NCBI GenBank assembly: GCA_027061725.1
Contig: JAMOVG010000230.1
Coordinates: 1 to 38,582 of the forward strand
Source: Desulfobacteraceae bacterium
GTDB lineage: Bacteria; Desulfobacterota; Desulfobacteria; Desulfobacterales; JALSRD01
Direction of reading: 5' to 3'
DNA length: 38,582 bases
Shown piece after piece: positions 8,445 through 17,868 of this stretch. Position 1 is the first letter of the stretch. Each line of letters opens with the position of its first letter. The notes under the pieces were generated by a model. That model worked only from the letters and a program-made list of their open reading frames with translations, was not told the DNA's origin and did no database searches. The position numbers and the translations under genes were made by a program.

Positions 8445-8496
8445 AAAATTCAGGCCCGCCCGCCACGGGGCCTGTCAGCAGAAAGGAGCGATCAAG

Positions 8497-9348
8497 ATGA
8501 GTGGGAAAAAGGTAACGGTTCTGGATATTCGCGACGCCAAGAAAGAAGGGCGCCCGCTGGTGATGGTCACCGCCTACGATTACCCCTTCGGCCTGATGGC
8601 CGACGAGGCCGGCGTGGATATTGTTCTGGTGGGCGATTCGCTGGGCATGGTGGTGATGGGGCTGGACGGCACCGTGGAAGTCACCATGGAGAACATGATT
8701 CACCACATCCGCGCCGTCATGCGCGGCTGCAAGGGCCCGCTGGTGGTGGGCGACATGCCCTTCATGAGTTACAACACCTCGGTTCGGGACGCCATCATCA
8801 ACGCCGGTCGCCTGATGAAGGAGGGCGGCTGCGACGTGGTCAAGCTCGAGGGCGGGGTGGATTTTGCCCCCACCGTGGCCGCCATCGTCAAGGCCGGCAT
8901 CCCGGTCCAGGGGCACATCGGCCTGACACCCCAGACGGCCAGTGCCCTGGGAGGCTTCAAGATGCAGGGCAAGGACGTGGCCGCTGCCCGGGCGATCATC
9001 GACGACGCCCGCGCGCTGGAGGATGCCGGCGTTTTCTCCATAATCCTGGAAGCCGTACCCGCCCCGCTGGGCAAACTGGTGGCCGAGGCGGTGGAGGTGC
9101 CGGTCATCGGCATCGGCGCCGGGCCGGATGTGGACGGCCAGGTGCTGGTGACCCACGACATGGTGGGCCTGTTCGACAAGTTCGTGCCCAAGTTCGTCAA
9201 GCAGTACACTCAGATCCGTCCCATCATCCTGGAGGCGCTGGCGGAGTACAAAAAGGAAGTCCGCGAGCGGGCGTTTCCGGCACCCGAACACTCCTTCAAG
9301 ATGCCCGACGAGACCCTGGCGGAACTGAAAAAGGCCATCGATTCCTGA
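8497..9348 (+). CDS. panB: 3-methyl-2-oxobutanoate hydroxymethyltransferase
   Basis: A 283-residue cytoplasmic enzyme that adds a hydroxymethyl group from methylene-tetrahydrofolate to 2-oxoisovalerate, giving ketopantoate, the substrate of the neighbouring PanE. Family blocks are MVTAYDYPFGLMADEAG, the metal- and substrate-binding VGDSLGMVVMG, VVGDMPFMSY, VKLEGG, PVQGHIGLTPQ and PVIGIGAGPDVDGQVLV. Length matches the family, and GAAAGGAG precedes the ATG. panE-panB is a compact operon ending at a hairpin followed by a short T-run. Confidence 0.95.
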   Translation: MSGKKVTVLDIRDAKKEGRPLVMVTAYDYPFGLMADEAGVDIVLVGDSLGMVVMGLDGTVEVTMENMIHHIRAVMRGCKGPLVVGDMPFMSYNTSVRDAIINAGRLMKEGGCDVVKLEGGVDFAPTVAAIVKAGIPVQGHIGLTPQTASALGGFKMQGKDVAAARAIIDDARALEDAGVFSIILEAVPAPLGKLVAEAVEVPVIGIGAGPDVDGQVLVTHDMVGLFDKFVPKFVKQYTQIRPIILEALAEYKKEVRERAFPAPEHSFKMPDETLAELKKAIDS

Positions 9349-9365
9349 TGACCTTGTGAAAAGCC

Positions 9366-9413
9366 GGAGGCTGCCCCGCCTGGTCGCCGGGCGCCTCCGC
9401 CGCTGGGTTTTCT
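9366..9413. terminator. Candidate terminator between panB and the convergent LPS operon
   Basis: GGAGGC-t-GCCC (9366-9376) pairs with GGGC-GCCTCC (9389-9398), a 10-bp stem with one bulge. A TTTT tract follows a few bases later on the plus strand (9409-9412). It lies 18 nt after the panB stop and just before the stop of the convergent ligase gene, and could stop transcription from panB; function from the other side is less clear. Confidence 0.45.
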
Positions 9414-9427
9414 CAGCGCTTTTGCCC

Positions 9428-10654
9428 CTACACTTGTCTCTGCGAACCCGCCGTCACCCAGCGCAGCATCCCCACCACGCAGGCCAGGAAAAAGAGCATT
9501 CCGGCATCCAGGATCTGGGCGTTGAACAGGCCGCTGAACAGAATCACCAGGGTGGCCGACAGCACGAAGAACCCCACATCCGTGTCACGGCGCGGCCAGG
9601 CCGCACGAAGCAGCGTCCCGAAGAACCACGCGAAAACAAGCAGCCCTGGAATGCCGTAGCTGACGGCCATGTAGAGGATGTCGTTGTGGGGATGAACCAT
9701 CAGGGGCGTTCCGGGGGGGCTGGTTTTCTGGACCATGCTGCGAAACCCGCCGGTGCCCACACCGATGAGCGGGTGTTGGCAGAATAGGCTGGCGGCCTTG
9801 TGCCACATGAAAAACCGGTCCTGGTGAGAGGAGTACTTTCGTCCCCAGGCCTCATCGGGGCCGGCCGAGAGGTGATACTTGAGGGTCTGCACCGTGAGGG
9901 CGGCACGCTTCCGGACCACCGGAGACAGGAACATGGCCCCCACCAGCAGTATGCATACCACGGCGATCATCCATATTCTGGCGCGGTGAAAGAAGTTGCG
10001 CACCATCAGGGGCGACAGCACGATGAAGGTCAGGTAGCCCGTGCGGCCGAACAGGATCACCAGGTGAAAGAAGTAAACGGCCATCAGCAGCAGCAGGCCG
10101 CCTTTGGCTTTCCAACTTTCCGTCTTCCTGATGAAAAAGGAGGCGATCAGCATGCCCGTGACCAGGTAGGCCGAGAGTGTGCTGTAGCCGCGCCCCAGTC
10201 CGCTGGCCACGTTGCCTTTGAGCGGATACAGCCCGGCGAACTGCAGGGCGCCGAAGACGGCGTTGAAGGCCAGGCCGGCGAGAAAAGCCGTGATCAGGTG
10301 CCGGGCCCTGAACTTTTCCGGCGGGATTGAGGCCAGGGCCAGCGCGTACAGCCAGTAGTAGGTTTTCCGGGCGTATTCGAGGCCCAGGCCGCTCTTGTCC
10401 GGGGAGTAGATCAGGCCGATCCAGGGCAGCACCATCATGGCCAATACCGGCCACAGCCAGCGTTGCCGGACCAGGAAGGGGGCCTGACGAAGAGCCGTGA
10501 GCGAGAAGAGCCACACGGCCAGGGCCAGCAGGCCGAACAGTGTGGGCGGAAAGGTTCCCGCGGGCATGCCCGCCAAGGCGGCTGCAAAGATCCAAAAGAG
10601 CAGCGCGGCCGCGGAGACCTGTCGCCTGGCGTGGGGGGCAGCCGTTTTATCCAT
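9428..10654 (-). CDS. O-antigen ligase / Wzy_C family membrane protein
   Basis: A 408-residue inner-membrane protein with ten or more hydrophobic segments and a periplasmic loop ending in [16 protein letters not shown]. That histidine-containing motif is typical of WaaL ligases and Wzy polymerases, which transfer or polymerise undecaprenyl-linked glycans. Last in the kdnA-kdnB-kdsB operon and overlapping kdsB by 8 bp, it most likely attaches O-antigen or another glycan to the amino-Kdo-containing lipid A core, i.e. acts as a WaaL-type ligase. Sequence alone does not separate ligase from polymerase, so no gene symbol is given. Confidence 0.8.
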   Translation of the reverse strand: MDKTAAPHARRQVSAAALLFWIFAAALAGMPAGTFPPTLFGLLALAVWLFSLTALRQAPFLVRQRWLWPVLAMMVLPWIGLIYSPDKSGLGLEYARKTYYWLYALALASIPPEKFRARHLITAFLAGLAFNAVFGALQFAGLYPLKGNVASGLGRGYSTLSAYLVTGMLIASFFIRKTESWKAKGGLLLLMAVYFFHLVILFGRTGYLTFIVLSPLMVRNFFHRARIWMIAVVCILLVGAMFLSPVVRKRAALTVQTLKYHLSAGPDEAWGRKYSSHQDRFFMWHKAASLFCQHPLIGVGTGGFRSMVQKTSPPGTPLMVHPHNDILYMAVSYGIPGLLVFAWFFGTLLRAAWPRRDTDVGFFVLSATLVILFSGLFNAQILDAGMLFFLACVVGMLRWVTAGSQRQV

Positions 10655-11387
10655 GGTTCGTCAGGATTTTTTCGGCACGTGCGATGTCTTCCGGCCGTTC
10701 CACGCACACACTGACACAGTCGATGATCTCGACGAAAATGGGGATGTCGTTTTCCAGCAGGCGCAGCATCTCCAGTCCCTCGGTTTCCTCCAGGGGGCTG
10801 GGGCCCAGATCCACGTAGCGCTGCAGTATGGCCAGCCGGTAGGCATACAGCCCCACGTGTTCGTAGTACTGCACCTTGCGGTTGTGGGGGTAGGGTATGC
10901 CGGCCCGGGAGAAATACAGGCCCTTGCCATTCTGCGCCAGCGCAACGGTAACGCGGTCGGGGTCTGCGGCCTCTTCTGCCGGCATGGGCCGCGCCAGGGT
11001 GGCCACGTCGACACCCGGCCGGCGGAAGGGGCGCAGCACCTGCCGGAACATGACCGGCTCGACGGTGGGCTCGTCGCCCTGGATGTTGATGACGATGGCC
11101 TCGTCGGGGATGTCCAGCAACCGGGCGGCCTCCAGCACGCGGTCCGACCCGCTGGGGTGGTTTTCGGCGGTCATCACCACGGGCACCTCCAGGCGCCGTG
11201 CGGCTTCGGCGATGCGCTCGTCGTCGGTGGCCAGTACCACCTTCTTCAGGTCCGGGCAGCGGCGCGAGCGCTCGTACACGTGCCAGAACATGGGTTTTCC
11301 CAGGATTTCGGCCAGCGGTTTTCCGGGGAAGCGGCTGGACTGGTAGCGTGCCGGGATGATGCCGTAGCAGTCGGGCAGGTCCTGCAT
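10647..11387 (-). CDS. kdsB: CMP-Kdo / CMP-8-amino-Kdo synthetase
   Basis: A 246-residue nucleotidyltransferase that activates a 3-deoxy-octulosonate with CTP for transfer to lipid A. Motifs are [19 protein letters not shown] (N-terminal CTP-binding region), [22 protein letters not shown] and [11 protein letters not shown] (metal binding). The ATG follows AGGAAGGA. Placed 38 nt after the 8-amino-Kdo gene kdnB and upstream of an O-antigen ligase, the natural substrate is probably the 8-amino sugar, as in the Shewanella kdn pathway. Specificity for the amino form cannot be proven from sequence; ordinary Kdo is the alternative. Confidence 0.9.
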   Translation of the reverse strand: MQDLPDCYGIIPARYQSSRFPGKPLAEILGKPMFWHVYERSRRCPDLKKVVLATDDERIAEAARRLEVPVVMTAENHPSGSDRVLEAARLLDIPDEAIVINIQGDEPTVEPVMFRQVLRPFRRPGVDVATLARPMPAEEAADPDRVTVALAQNGKGLYFSRAGIPYPHNRKVQYYEHVGLYAYRLAILQRYVDLGPSPLEETEGLEMLRLLENDIPIFVEIIDCVSVCVERPEDIARAEKILTNHG

Positions 11388-11425
11388 GGTCTTGTTCCTT
11401 CCTGAAAAAAAGCCGGGCGGCCGGG

Positions 11426-12517
<1,092 letters not shown>

Positions 12518-12555
12518 TTAGATTCCGGCCAGAGACCCGCACGGACAACCCTTTT

Positions 12556-13746
12556 TCATGCCTGCCGGATGATGGCCGCCATTTTCTCCCCCCGTTGTGC
12601 GACTTCATCGTCCGTCCAGGAGAGCTTGATCAGCATGGAGATGGTGCGGCCCATGACGGCGTCCGAGCGGGGAAGCGCCAGCCGGCTGTAGTCAGGAACC
12701 TCGTCGAGCAGGGTCAACGGCAGCCGGGCGGCGGATTTCAGTTTTTTCAGGTGGTCCCAGCGGCGCAGGTAGTGCCAGTTGTTGTCGTACCAGTAGAAGC
12801 ACCCGTCCACACCGCCGGCGGCCAGCGCCGCGGCCGTTTTCCGTGCCTTGTCCTCGTCGGGCAGAAAGAAGGACAGGAAAGTGGCCGAATCACCCCGCGG
12901 GTCGGGCACTTCGCGGAAGGCCAGTCCCTCGATGCCGTACAGTGCTTCCCTTAGAGCGCCCTTGTGGCGCCGCTGGGTCTCGAGGATGTGCGGCATCTTG
13001 CGCACCTGGGCCAGCCCCACGGCGGCGTTGAGTTCGCTGATGCGGCAGTTGGTCCCCAGGATGGGGTGCCCCTCCAGGCCGCGGTCGTCGCCCACGTGGT
13101 CGTGGCCGTGGTCGGCCCACGCGTCGGCCAGGGCGTACAGCTGCGCGTCGTCGGTGATCACGGCCCCGCCCTCGCCGCAGGTGATGGTCTTGACGGCATC
13201 GAAGGAAAAGCATCCCATGCGCCCAAAGGTCCCCAGGGCCCTGCCCTGGAAGGTGGCGCCGAAGGCCTGGCAGGCATCCTCGATGAGGATCAGTCCGTGC
13301 TCTTCACAAACCTTTTGAAGGGCGTCGATGCGGGCCATGGCGCCGCACATGTGCACCGGCAGCACCGCCCGTGTGCGGGGGGTGACGGCCCGTGTCACGG
13401 CGGCCGGATCGAGACACAGCGTTTCGTCGATGTCGGCGAACACGGGCACCGCCCCGGCATTGAGCACCGCCTCGACGGTAGCGATGAAGGTGAAGGGCGG
13501 TACGATGACCTCGTCTCCGGCGCCCACACCGCAGGCCGCCAGGGCCACGGACAGGGCCGCGGTTCCGCTGGCGCACACGTGGCAATGGGCCGCGCCGGTC
13601 AGGGCGGTGATCTCCTTTTCCAGTTCCCGGGCCTTCCAGTGCCCCTTGCGGGCCGCGTCGAACCCGTAGCGGAACAGGACCCCGGTATCCAGTACGTCCT
13701 GAACCTCTCTGCGTTCCTCGTCACCGAAAATTTCAAAGCCGGGCAT
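12556..13746 (-). CDS. kdnA: 8-amino-3,8-dideoxy-manno-octulosonate aminotransferase KdnA
   Basis: A 396-residue DegT/DnrJ/EryC1-family PLP aminotransferase. Visible features are CASGTAALSVALAA (cofactor phosphate region, about 58-71), VPPFTFIAT, IEDACQAFGA and the PLP lysine K186 in SFDAVKTITCGEGGA. Such enzymes aminate sugar aldehydes or ketones. As the first gene before a KdnB-like oxidase and KdsB, it is predicted to transaminate the C8 aldehyde of Kdo with glutamate. AAAGGAG precedes the ATG; longer in-frame extensions upstream run through the promoter and are rejected. The family is certain; exact specificity is inferred from operon context. Confidence 0.87.
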   Translation of the reverse strand: MPGFEIFGDEERREVQDVLDTGVLFRYGFDAARKGHWKARELEKEITALTGAAHCHVCASGTAALSVALAACGVGAGDEVIVPPFTFIATVEAVLNAGAVPVFADIDETLCLDPAAVTRAVTPRTRAVLPVHMCGAMARIDALQKVCEEHGLILIEDACQAFGATFQGRALGTFGRMGCFSFDAVKTITCGEGGAVITDDAQLYALADAWADHGHDHVGDDRGLEGHPILGTNCRISELNAAVGLAQVRKMPHILETQRRHKGALREALYGIEGLAFREVPDPRGDSATFLSFFLPDEDKARKTAAALAAGGVDGCFYWYDNNWHYLRRWDHLKKLKSAARLPLTLLDEVPDYSRLALPRSDAVMGRTISMLIKLSWTDDEVAQRGEKMAAIIRQA

Positions 13747-13835
13747 GGGGATCTCCTTTTTTGTGCAGGGTGCCGGGAGAGCGGCGGCCCCTGTCATTTC
13801 TCGTTTCAGCGCTGGGCGCAATGCGCAGTCGGACC

Positions 13836-13855
13836 CTGCCTGTAGCGACAGGCAG
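13836..13855 (-). other. Stem-loop at the predicted 5' end of the kdn mRNA
   Basis: CTGCCTGT-agcg-ACAGGCAG, a perfect 8-bp stem with a 4-nt loop. It begins within a few nucleotides of the start site predicted for the kdn promoter. A stem at the extreme 5' end usually stabilises mRNA; the leader of about 110 nt could also have a regulatory role. Confidence 0.5.
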
Positions 13856-13864
13856 AGTGCTGAA

Positions 13865-13893
13865 ACCATAGAGAAAGCACTCCCCGGTGTCAA
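13865..13893 (-). promoter_or_regulatory. Sigma70-type promoter of the kdnA-kdnB-kdsB-ligase operon
   Basis: On the minus strand TTGACA (13893-13888), a 17-bp spacer and TATGGT (13870-13865): a perfect -35, optimal spacing and four of six -10 positions. Predicted start is near 13858. The rest of the 353-bp gap (13747-14099) between kdnA and the divergent MaoC gene holds only the hairpin listed and no credible gene. Confidence 0.65.
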
Positions 13894-14099
13894 GGCAAAC
13901 CCGTGCCGCGCACAGGACAATCGCAAGCAAGCCGCACCGCACCCCGAACCCGGGTGTGCGCATACCCTGAAAGGACTTAGGGGAAACCGTGCCAATCGCT
14001 GTTTGCGGTTGCCTTGTTGCCGGAGTGCTGCGGGGTTGAAATCGGCGGCACTTTGACTTAGCCTGAAAAGAAACCCCAGCGGAAAGGAGCGGGAACGCA

Positions 14100-14522
14100 A
14101 TGATCGGGAAAACCATTGATGAGATCAAGGTGGGAGACGCGGCCGAGTTTTCCAAGACCATTTCGGAATCGGACGTGTACCTCTTTGCCGGTGTGACCGG
14201 TGACTTTAACCCGGCCCATATCGACGAAAGCTACGCCGCCAAGACCTTTTTCAAGGGGCGCATCGCCCACGGGATGCTGCTGGGCGGGTTCATCTCGGCC
14301 GTCATCGGCACGCGCCTGCCGGGTCCGGGCGCCATCTACATCCGCCAGGAACTCAATTTTCTGGCCCCGGTGCGTATGGGTGACACCATCACGGCACGTG
14401 TGGAAGTGGCTGACGTGCTGCGGGAAAAGAAACGGGTGGTGCTCAGGACTACCTGCGCCAACCAGGAAGGCACCCTGGTGCTGGACGGGCAGGCGCTTAT
14501 CAGCCCGCCCAAGCCGAAATAG
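14100..14522 (+). CDS. MaoC-like (R)-specific enoyl-CoA hydratase, PhaJ type
   Basis: A 140-residue single hot-dog domain. The hydratase-2 motif is VTGDFNPAHID, giving catalytic D35 and H40 equivalent to D31/H36 of Aeromonas PhaJ, followed by RIAHGMLLGG and LNFLAPVRMGDTI. It hydrates crotonyl-CoA-like trans-2-enoyl-CoA to the (R)-3-hydroxy form, or the reverse. The ATG follows AAAGGAG. It stands alone between a divergent LPS operon and a convergent hemerythrin gene, so no pathway partner is visible; a phosphate butyryl/acetyltransferase or PHA gene would have helped but is absent. Confidence 0.85.
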   Translation: MIGKTIDEIKVGDAAEFSKTISESDVYLFAGVTGDFNPAHIDESYAAKTFFKGRIAHGMLLGGFISAVIGTRLPGPGAIYIRQELNFLAPVRMGDTITARVEVADVLREKKRVVLRTTCANQEGTLVLDGQALISPPKPK

Positions 14523-14531
14523 GGAGGCCGC

Positions 14532-14936
14532 TCAGCGCGCCTTTTCGGACAGGAAAGGGCCGTAGGCCTTGTCGGTGCCCATGATGTGCCGGGCCAGCCA
14601 GTCGTTGAGGAAATTGGTGATCTCGATGGGGCTGTCTATTTCACCTTGCTCAAACCTGTTCTTGAGCATGCGCACATGGGCGGTTATTTGCTCGTGCTTG
14701 CGCTTGTGTTCGGCGTATCCCGGATACCCGCAGCGGCGCATCATCTCCTCCTCGTCGGCGAAGTGGGTCCGCGTGTAGACCATCAGGCCGTTGAGCACGT
14801 GGGCCAGGGCCCTGCGGCCGCGACCGGCCAGCAGCGCTTCGTAGAGTTCGTTGATGTAGCCCACCAGCAGCCGGTGCTGGCGGTCGAATTTCTCGATCCC
14901 CACACTGTACTCGGATTTCCACTCGAAAAGCGCCAC
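14532..14936 (-). CDS. Bacteriohemerythrin
   Basis: A 134-residue four-helix protein binding O2 reversibly at a non-heme di-iron site. All the usual ligands are in place: H21 (DRQH), H58 and E62 (THFADEE), H77 and H81 (EHKRKH), H117 and D122 (RHIMGTD). Single-domain hemerythrins in microaerobes and anaerobes store, deliver or scavenge oxygen, consistent with an oxygen-sensitive host. The start is GTG at 14936 after AGGAGG; no ATG is suitably placed. CCTCC-tta-GGAGG overlaps the Shine-Dalgarno sequence and could fold to hide it, a weak regulatory hint. The stop is 9 bp from the convergent MaoC stop. Confidence 0.93.
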   Translation of the reverse strand: MALFEWKSEYSVGIEKFDRQHRLLVGYINELYEALLAGRGRRALAHVLNGLMVYTRTHFADEEEMMRRCGYPGYAEHKRKHEQITAHVRMLKNRFEQGEIDSPIEITNFLNDWLARHIMGTDKAYGPFLSEKAR

Positions 14937-15065
14937 GATGGCCTCCTTAGGAGGGAGCGTTTTGTTTAAAAGAATTTTTCTCCGATCGTTCTCCCTTATC
15001 GGCAGATACGGCCATCGCTTGAGACCCGAGGCCTTCCTGCGGGGTATGCGGGATGAAGGCCCGTG

Positions 15066-15962
15066 TCAGGATTCGTCGTCGTCGTTGGCACAATAGCGCA
15101 GGGCGGTGTGGGCCTTGACCCGCTCCGGATCCAGCCGCGCCCTGCGTTCGTTTCCGCCGTCGCCCCCCATGATCCGTCGCTTGGGCAGGCTGTATTTCAT
15201 CCCCGGTGCCAGAAAACTGATGTGGATACGGTCCATCCCCACTAGGTCGTCGGTAGAGGCCTGGTAATAGCTGGAGTAGTGCAGGGTGTAACTGGACATG
15301 ACCGTTACCATGCTGTTGCCCACCACCTCGCAGGTGCGGTCGGGATGCACGGCCACGGCCGTGTCTTCGTCCAGGCCGATGGCCTGGCGGCTCCTGCCGC
15401 TGGACAGGATCTGCGCCAGCCGCGGAATGCGCCCCCGGGCCAGGAAGTGGGTGTCCACCACCAGGCGTTTGAGAAAGCCGAAACCGTTGCTGATGCGGAT
15501 GGCCCCCTTCTTGAACCCACCCGTGTCATTGCCGTTGGTCACCATGGGGTCGCCCAGGGCCGATGCGCCGGCGCTGGTGCCGGCCACGGTCGCGCCGTGA
15601 TTGTAGCGGTAGCGCACCCGCTTGATGATGCGGCTTCCCTGCAGAATCTCCACCAGCCGTTCCTGGTCGCCGCCGGTAAAGAAAATCAGGTCGGCCTCGT
15701 TTATCATCTTCAGATACCGCGGCCGGTCGGCCTCGTCGCGGTAACGGATGTCCACGCAAAACACCTCCTCGGCACCCAGATCCCGGAAAGCCCTCCGGTA
15801 GGTCTCGTAGACCTCGCCGGGGTAGCTGCTGGCGGTCGGAAAAACCGCCACTTTGGAGGGGTTGTTGATGCGGATGATGTGGTTCAGGATTTTTTTCTCG
15901 TATTTACGGTCTTCAGCACCACCGATCAGAACCAGCGTGCCTTTCCTGCTGTATTTCAACAT
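15066..15962 (-). CDS. cphB: Cyanophycinase-like S51 peptidase
   Basis: A 298-residue serine exopeptidase of family S51, the family that releases beta-Asp-Arg from cyanophycin. The nucleophile is S130 in AGTSAGASALG, the histidine is H172 in VDTHFLARGR (S132/H174 in Synechocystis CphB), and FFTGGDQ (94-100) forms the oxyanion region. No cyanophycin synthetase (cphA) gene is within the window, so the substrate could come from elsewhere in the genome or from other beta-aspartyl peptides. The ATG at 15962 is the first of the conserved frame; its ribosome site is weak. Just beyond the stop, GGCCTTC (15030-15036) can pair with GAAGGCC (15055-15061), but no T-run follows. Confidence 0.85.
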   Translation of the reverse strand: MLKYSRKGTLVLIGGAEDRKYEKKILNHIIRINNPSKVAVFPTASSYPGEVYETYRRAFRDLGAEEVFCVDIRYRDEADRPRYLKMINEADLIFFTGGDQERLVEILQGSRIIKRVRYRYNHGATVAGTSAGASALGDPMVTNGNDTGGFKKGAIRISNGFGFLKRLVVDTHFLARGRIPRLAQILSSGRSRQAIGLDEDTAVAVHPDRTCEVVGNSMVTVMSSYTLHYSSYYQASTDDLVGMDRIHISFLAPGMKYSLPKRRIMGGDGGNERRARLDPERVKAHTALRYCANDDDES

Positions 15963-16136
15963 AGGGTTCCGTGTCAGCTCCTGTCGGTCATTTCGAAAAC
16001 CGGGCCGCGGGTGAATGCCCAGGCGACGCACCGGCTGAATCGTCGAACAGATCGTGTGGCAGGTTCCGCCCCATAGCATGAAAACACACCGGGAAAAAGC
16101 ACCAACTGCATTGGACTGGATTCTTGAGGCCCTTTT

Positions 16137-16874
16137 TCACAACTGGGATTTGATGGGCAGCAGCGACATGAGGCGGATCCCCATTCGGCGCCACACGCTG
16201 GTGTATGGGTCAACTGTGAAAATACGTGGCTGTCCATTCTCCAGTCCGTGCCAGACGATTTTTTCCTGCCCGTTGGCACCCTTTTGCAGCTCGAGCCGGA
16301 AGGCGACTTTCCCAATGTTGTGGTCGAACCAGTCCGCCATGCCAACGGCAATTTCCCTGGAATCCAGGACCATGCCGATTTCGGTGTTGTGCACCACGGC
16401 GCGCGGGTCGAGGTTCAGGGAACCGACGAAAACTTCCCGGCGGTCGAAGATGAACGACTTGGTGTGCAGGCTGGCCTTGCCGGAGCCGGAATACCCGCCC
16501 TTTTTGGCGTTCCGCTGCCGGTGGCTCCGTTGCTTGTTCATTTCGTAGAGCTCCACCCCGGCGCGCAGCAGCTTTTTTCGGTACTTGACATAGCCGGCGT
16601 GCACGAGGCCCACGTCGGTGGAGGCCAGGGAGTTGGTCAGGATGCGCACCCGTACCCCGCGTTCGGCGGCCTTGATCAGCTGGTAGATCAGCAGACGTCC
16701 GGTGAGGTCATCGTGAAACAGGTAATACTGAGCGTCGATGCTGCGTTCGGCTATGTGGCTCAGCGCGGCGCGGGCCACGAAGGCGTCCAGACCGCTGCCC
16801 AGCATCCGAAACCCGGACTGTCCCGCGTGGGCCGCCAGCTTGCCGTGCAGTTCCCTGTTGATGTCGGCATCCAT
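16137..16874 (-). CDS. Phospholipase D-family protein with internal deletion
   Basis: A 245-residue reading frame made of two non-adjacent parts of a ClsC/YmdC-like protein that normally has about 500 residues and two HKD domains. Residues 16-78 (GQSGFRML to HDDLTGRLLIYQL and RGVRVRIL) match the start of the first domain; residues 80-175 (TNSLASTDVGLVHAGY, then H137-x-K139...D144, FVGSLNLDPR) match the second. The join falls at RGVRVR, a sequence that normally occurs in both domains, as expected from recombination between repeats. Only one HKD remains. A single-HKD protein can work as a dimer (Nuc), so activity is not excluded, but the decayed neighbour favours a remnant. The frame upstream of the ATG stays open to the stop of the AsmA fragment. 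Confidence 0.7.
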   Translation of the reverse strand: MDADINRELHGKLAAHAGQSGFRMLGSGLDAFVARAALSHIAERSIDAQYYLFHDDLTGRLLIYQLIKAAERGVRVRILTNSLASTDVGLVHAGYVKYRKKLLRAGVELYEMNKQRSHRQRNAKKGGYSGSGKASLHTKSFIFDRREVFVGSLNLDPRAVVHNTEIGMVLDSREIAVGMADWFDHNIGKVAFRLELQKGANGQEKIVWHGLENGQPRIFTVDPYTSVWRRMGIRLMSLLPIKSQL

Positions 16875-16925
16875 CTGGCGCAGCCCTTCGGGAGACAGGA
16901 GATTGCGCCGCTTGTCCGGGGAGGG

Positions 16926-17709
16926 TTACCGGGCCGCCCCTTTTTCGGTTTTCTGCTGTGACGGAAGGGCCTGGGCGGCAGACGGCTTCTTCCGAGGTCC
17001 CATCTTTTTGAGGGTGGTGAAATCGTCGATCTGGATCCGCTCCGAGACGAGTTTGACGTCCAGGTGCGGCTGCGGCCGGGAAGTGTCCAGCGCCATGCTG
17101 CCGGCCAAACGGCTTCGCCCCACCGTGATCCTGAGGGTGGAGAGATCGTAGCCCTTGGGGGTTATTTTCAGGTGCGTGTCCAGCAGGATGGGGCCAATGG
17201 GCGGCAGGTCCAGGCGCAGCAGGTCGTTCAGGTCATCCATCCGTTTTCCCAGACATTTTCAGGGCCATTTCCAGGTTCCTGCCGGAGATGGGCAGTCTGA
17301 CTCGGCTGGAGAAATGCAGCTGCGTGCCGGCCAGCAGGGCCTGAATCTTCAGGGGAATGTCGTTCGGGTCGGTGATATAGCGGACCAGCGGTGCCCCGGT
17401 GATGCGCAGCTCGACCGGCGTCTGCCCGATGCGGCCCTGGAGGTCCATGAAGACCGCCTTTTCCTTTTCCACCCGGATGGCGCCGGACAGGCCGGTGATG
17501 TCGATGCGTGCCCTGGTGTTGGGGATGTCCACCCGCCAGCGGGCATCGCGGACCGAGAAAAGCATGGTCGACTGCTGCAGAATCTGCTTGAGGCTGCTGC
17601 CGTTTATGGAAACCGTGAAGCCGGCGTCACCCACCGAGGCCTGCATGCCCTCGACGATGCCCAGGGCCGCCAGGTTGGCAACGCTTACATCACTGACCTG
17701 GATAGCCGG
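16926..17709 (-). pseudogene. AsmA-like protein fragment, 5'-truncated and frameshifted
   Basis: Two consecutive frames together resemble the C-terminal part of AsmA-family inner-membrane proteins (repetitive beta structure, envelope lipid transport or biogenesis). The upstream piece (17709-17233, from PAIQVSDVSVANLAALG to LEMALKMSGKTDG) should continue directly into MDDLNDLLRLDLPPIGP of the second piece (17240-16926). They are joined if one A is removed from the AAAA run (TTTT on plus at 17244-17247). An in-frame TGA at 17710-17712 and the lack of a start codon show the 5' part is missing. The gene is therefore broken at least twice; one frameshift could be a sequencing error, but the truncation is not explained that way. 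Confidence 0.65.
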
Positions 17710-17828
17710 TCAGGAGGTTGCGGGTTCCGCCGACCCCGGAAGACAATGTCCGGCACACCCCTGATCTAGATACACGAATACCCGGTGCTGCTCAACGGGC
17801 TTTGCCGCGACCGCCCGGAGGCGCGAAA

Positions 17829-17857
17829 TTGCATCTGGACGGCGGGGCCGCTATGGA
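17829..17857 (+). promoter_or_regulatory. Candidate promoter for the glycan block
   Basis: TTGCAT (17829-17834), a 17-bp spacer and TATGGA (17852-17857) just before the MurJ-like gene. The match is moderate. If used, transcription starts near 17864. Confidence 0.35.
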
Positions 17858-17868
17858 TTATGTAGCAT

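Noticed and set aside
12556-14100. Long 514-residue reading frame for kdnA
   Set aside because: The first part crosses the promoter and has no homology to aminotransferases; AAAGGAG and the family start place the ATG at 13746.
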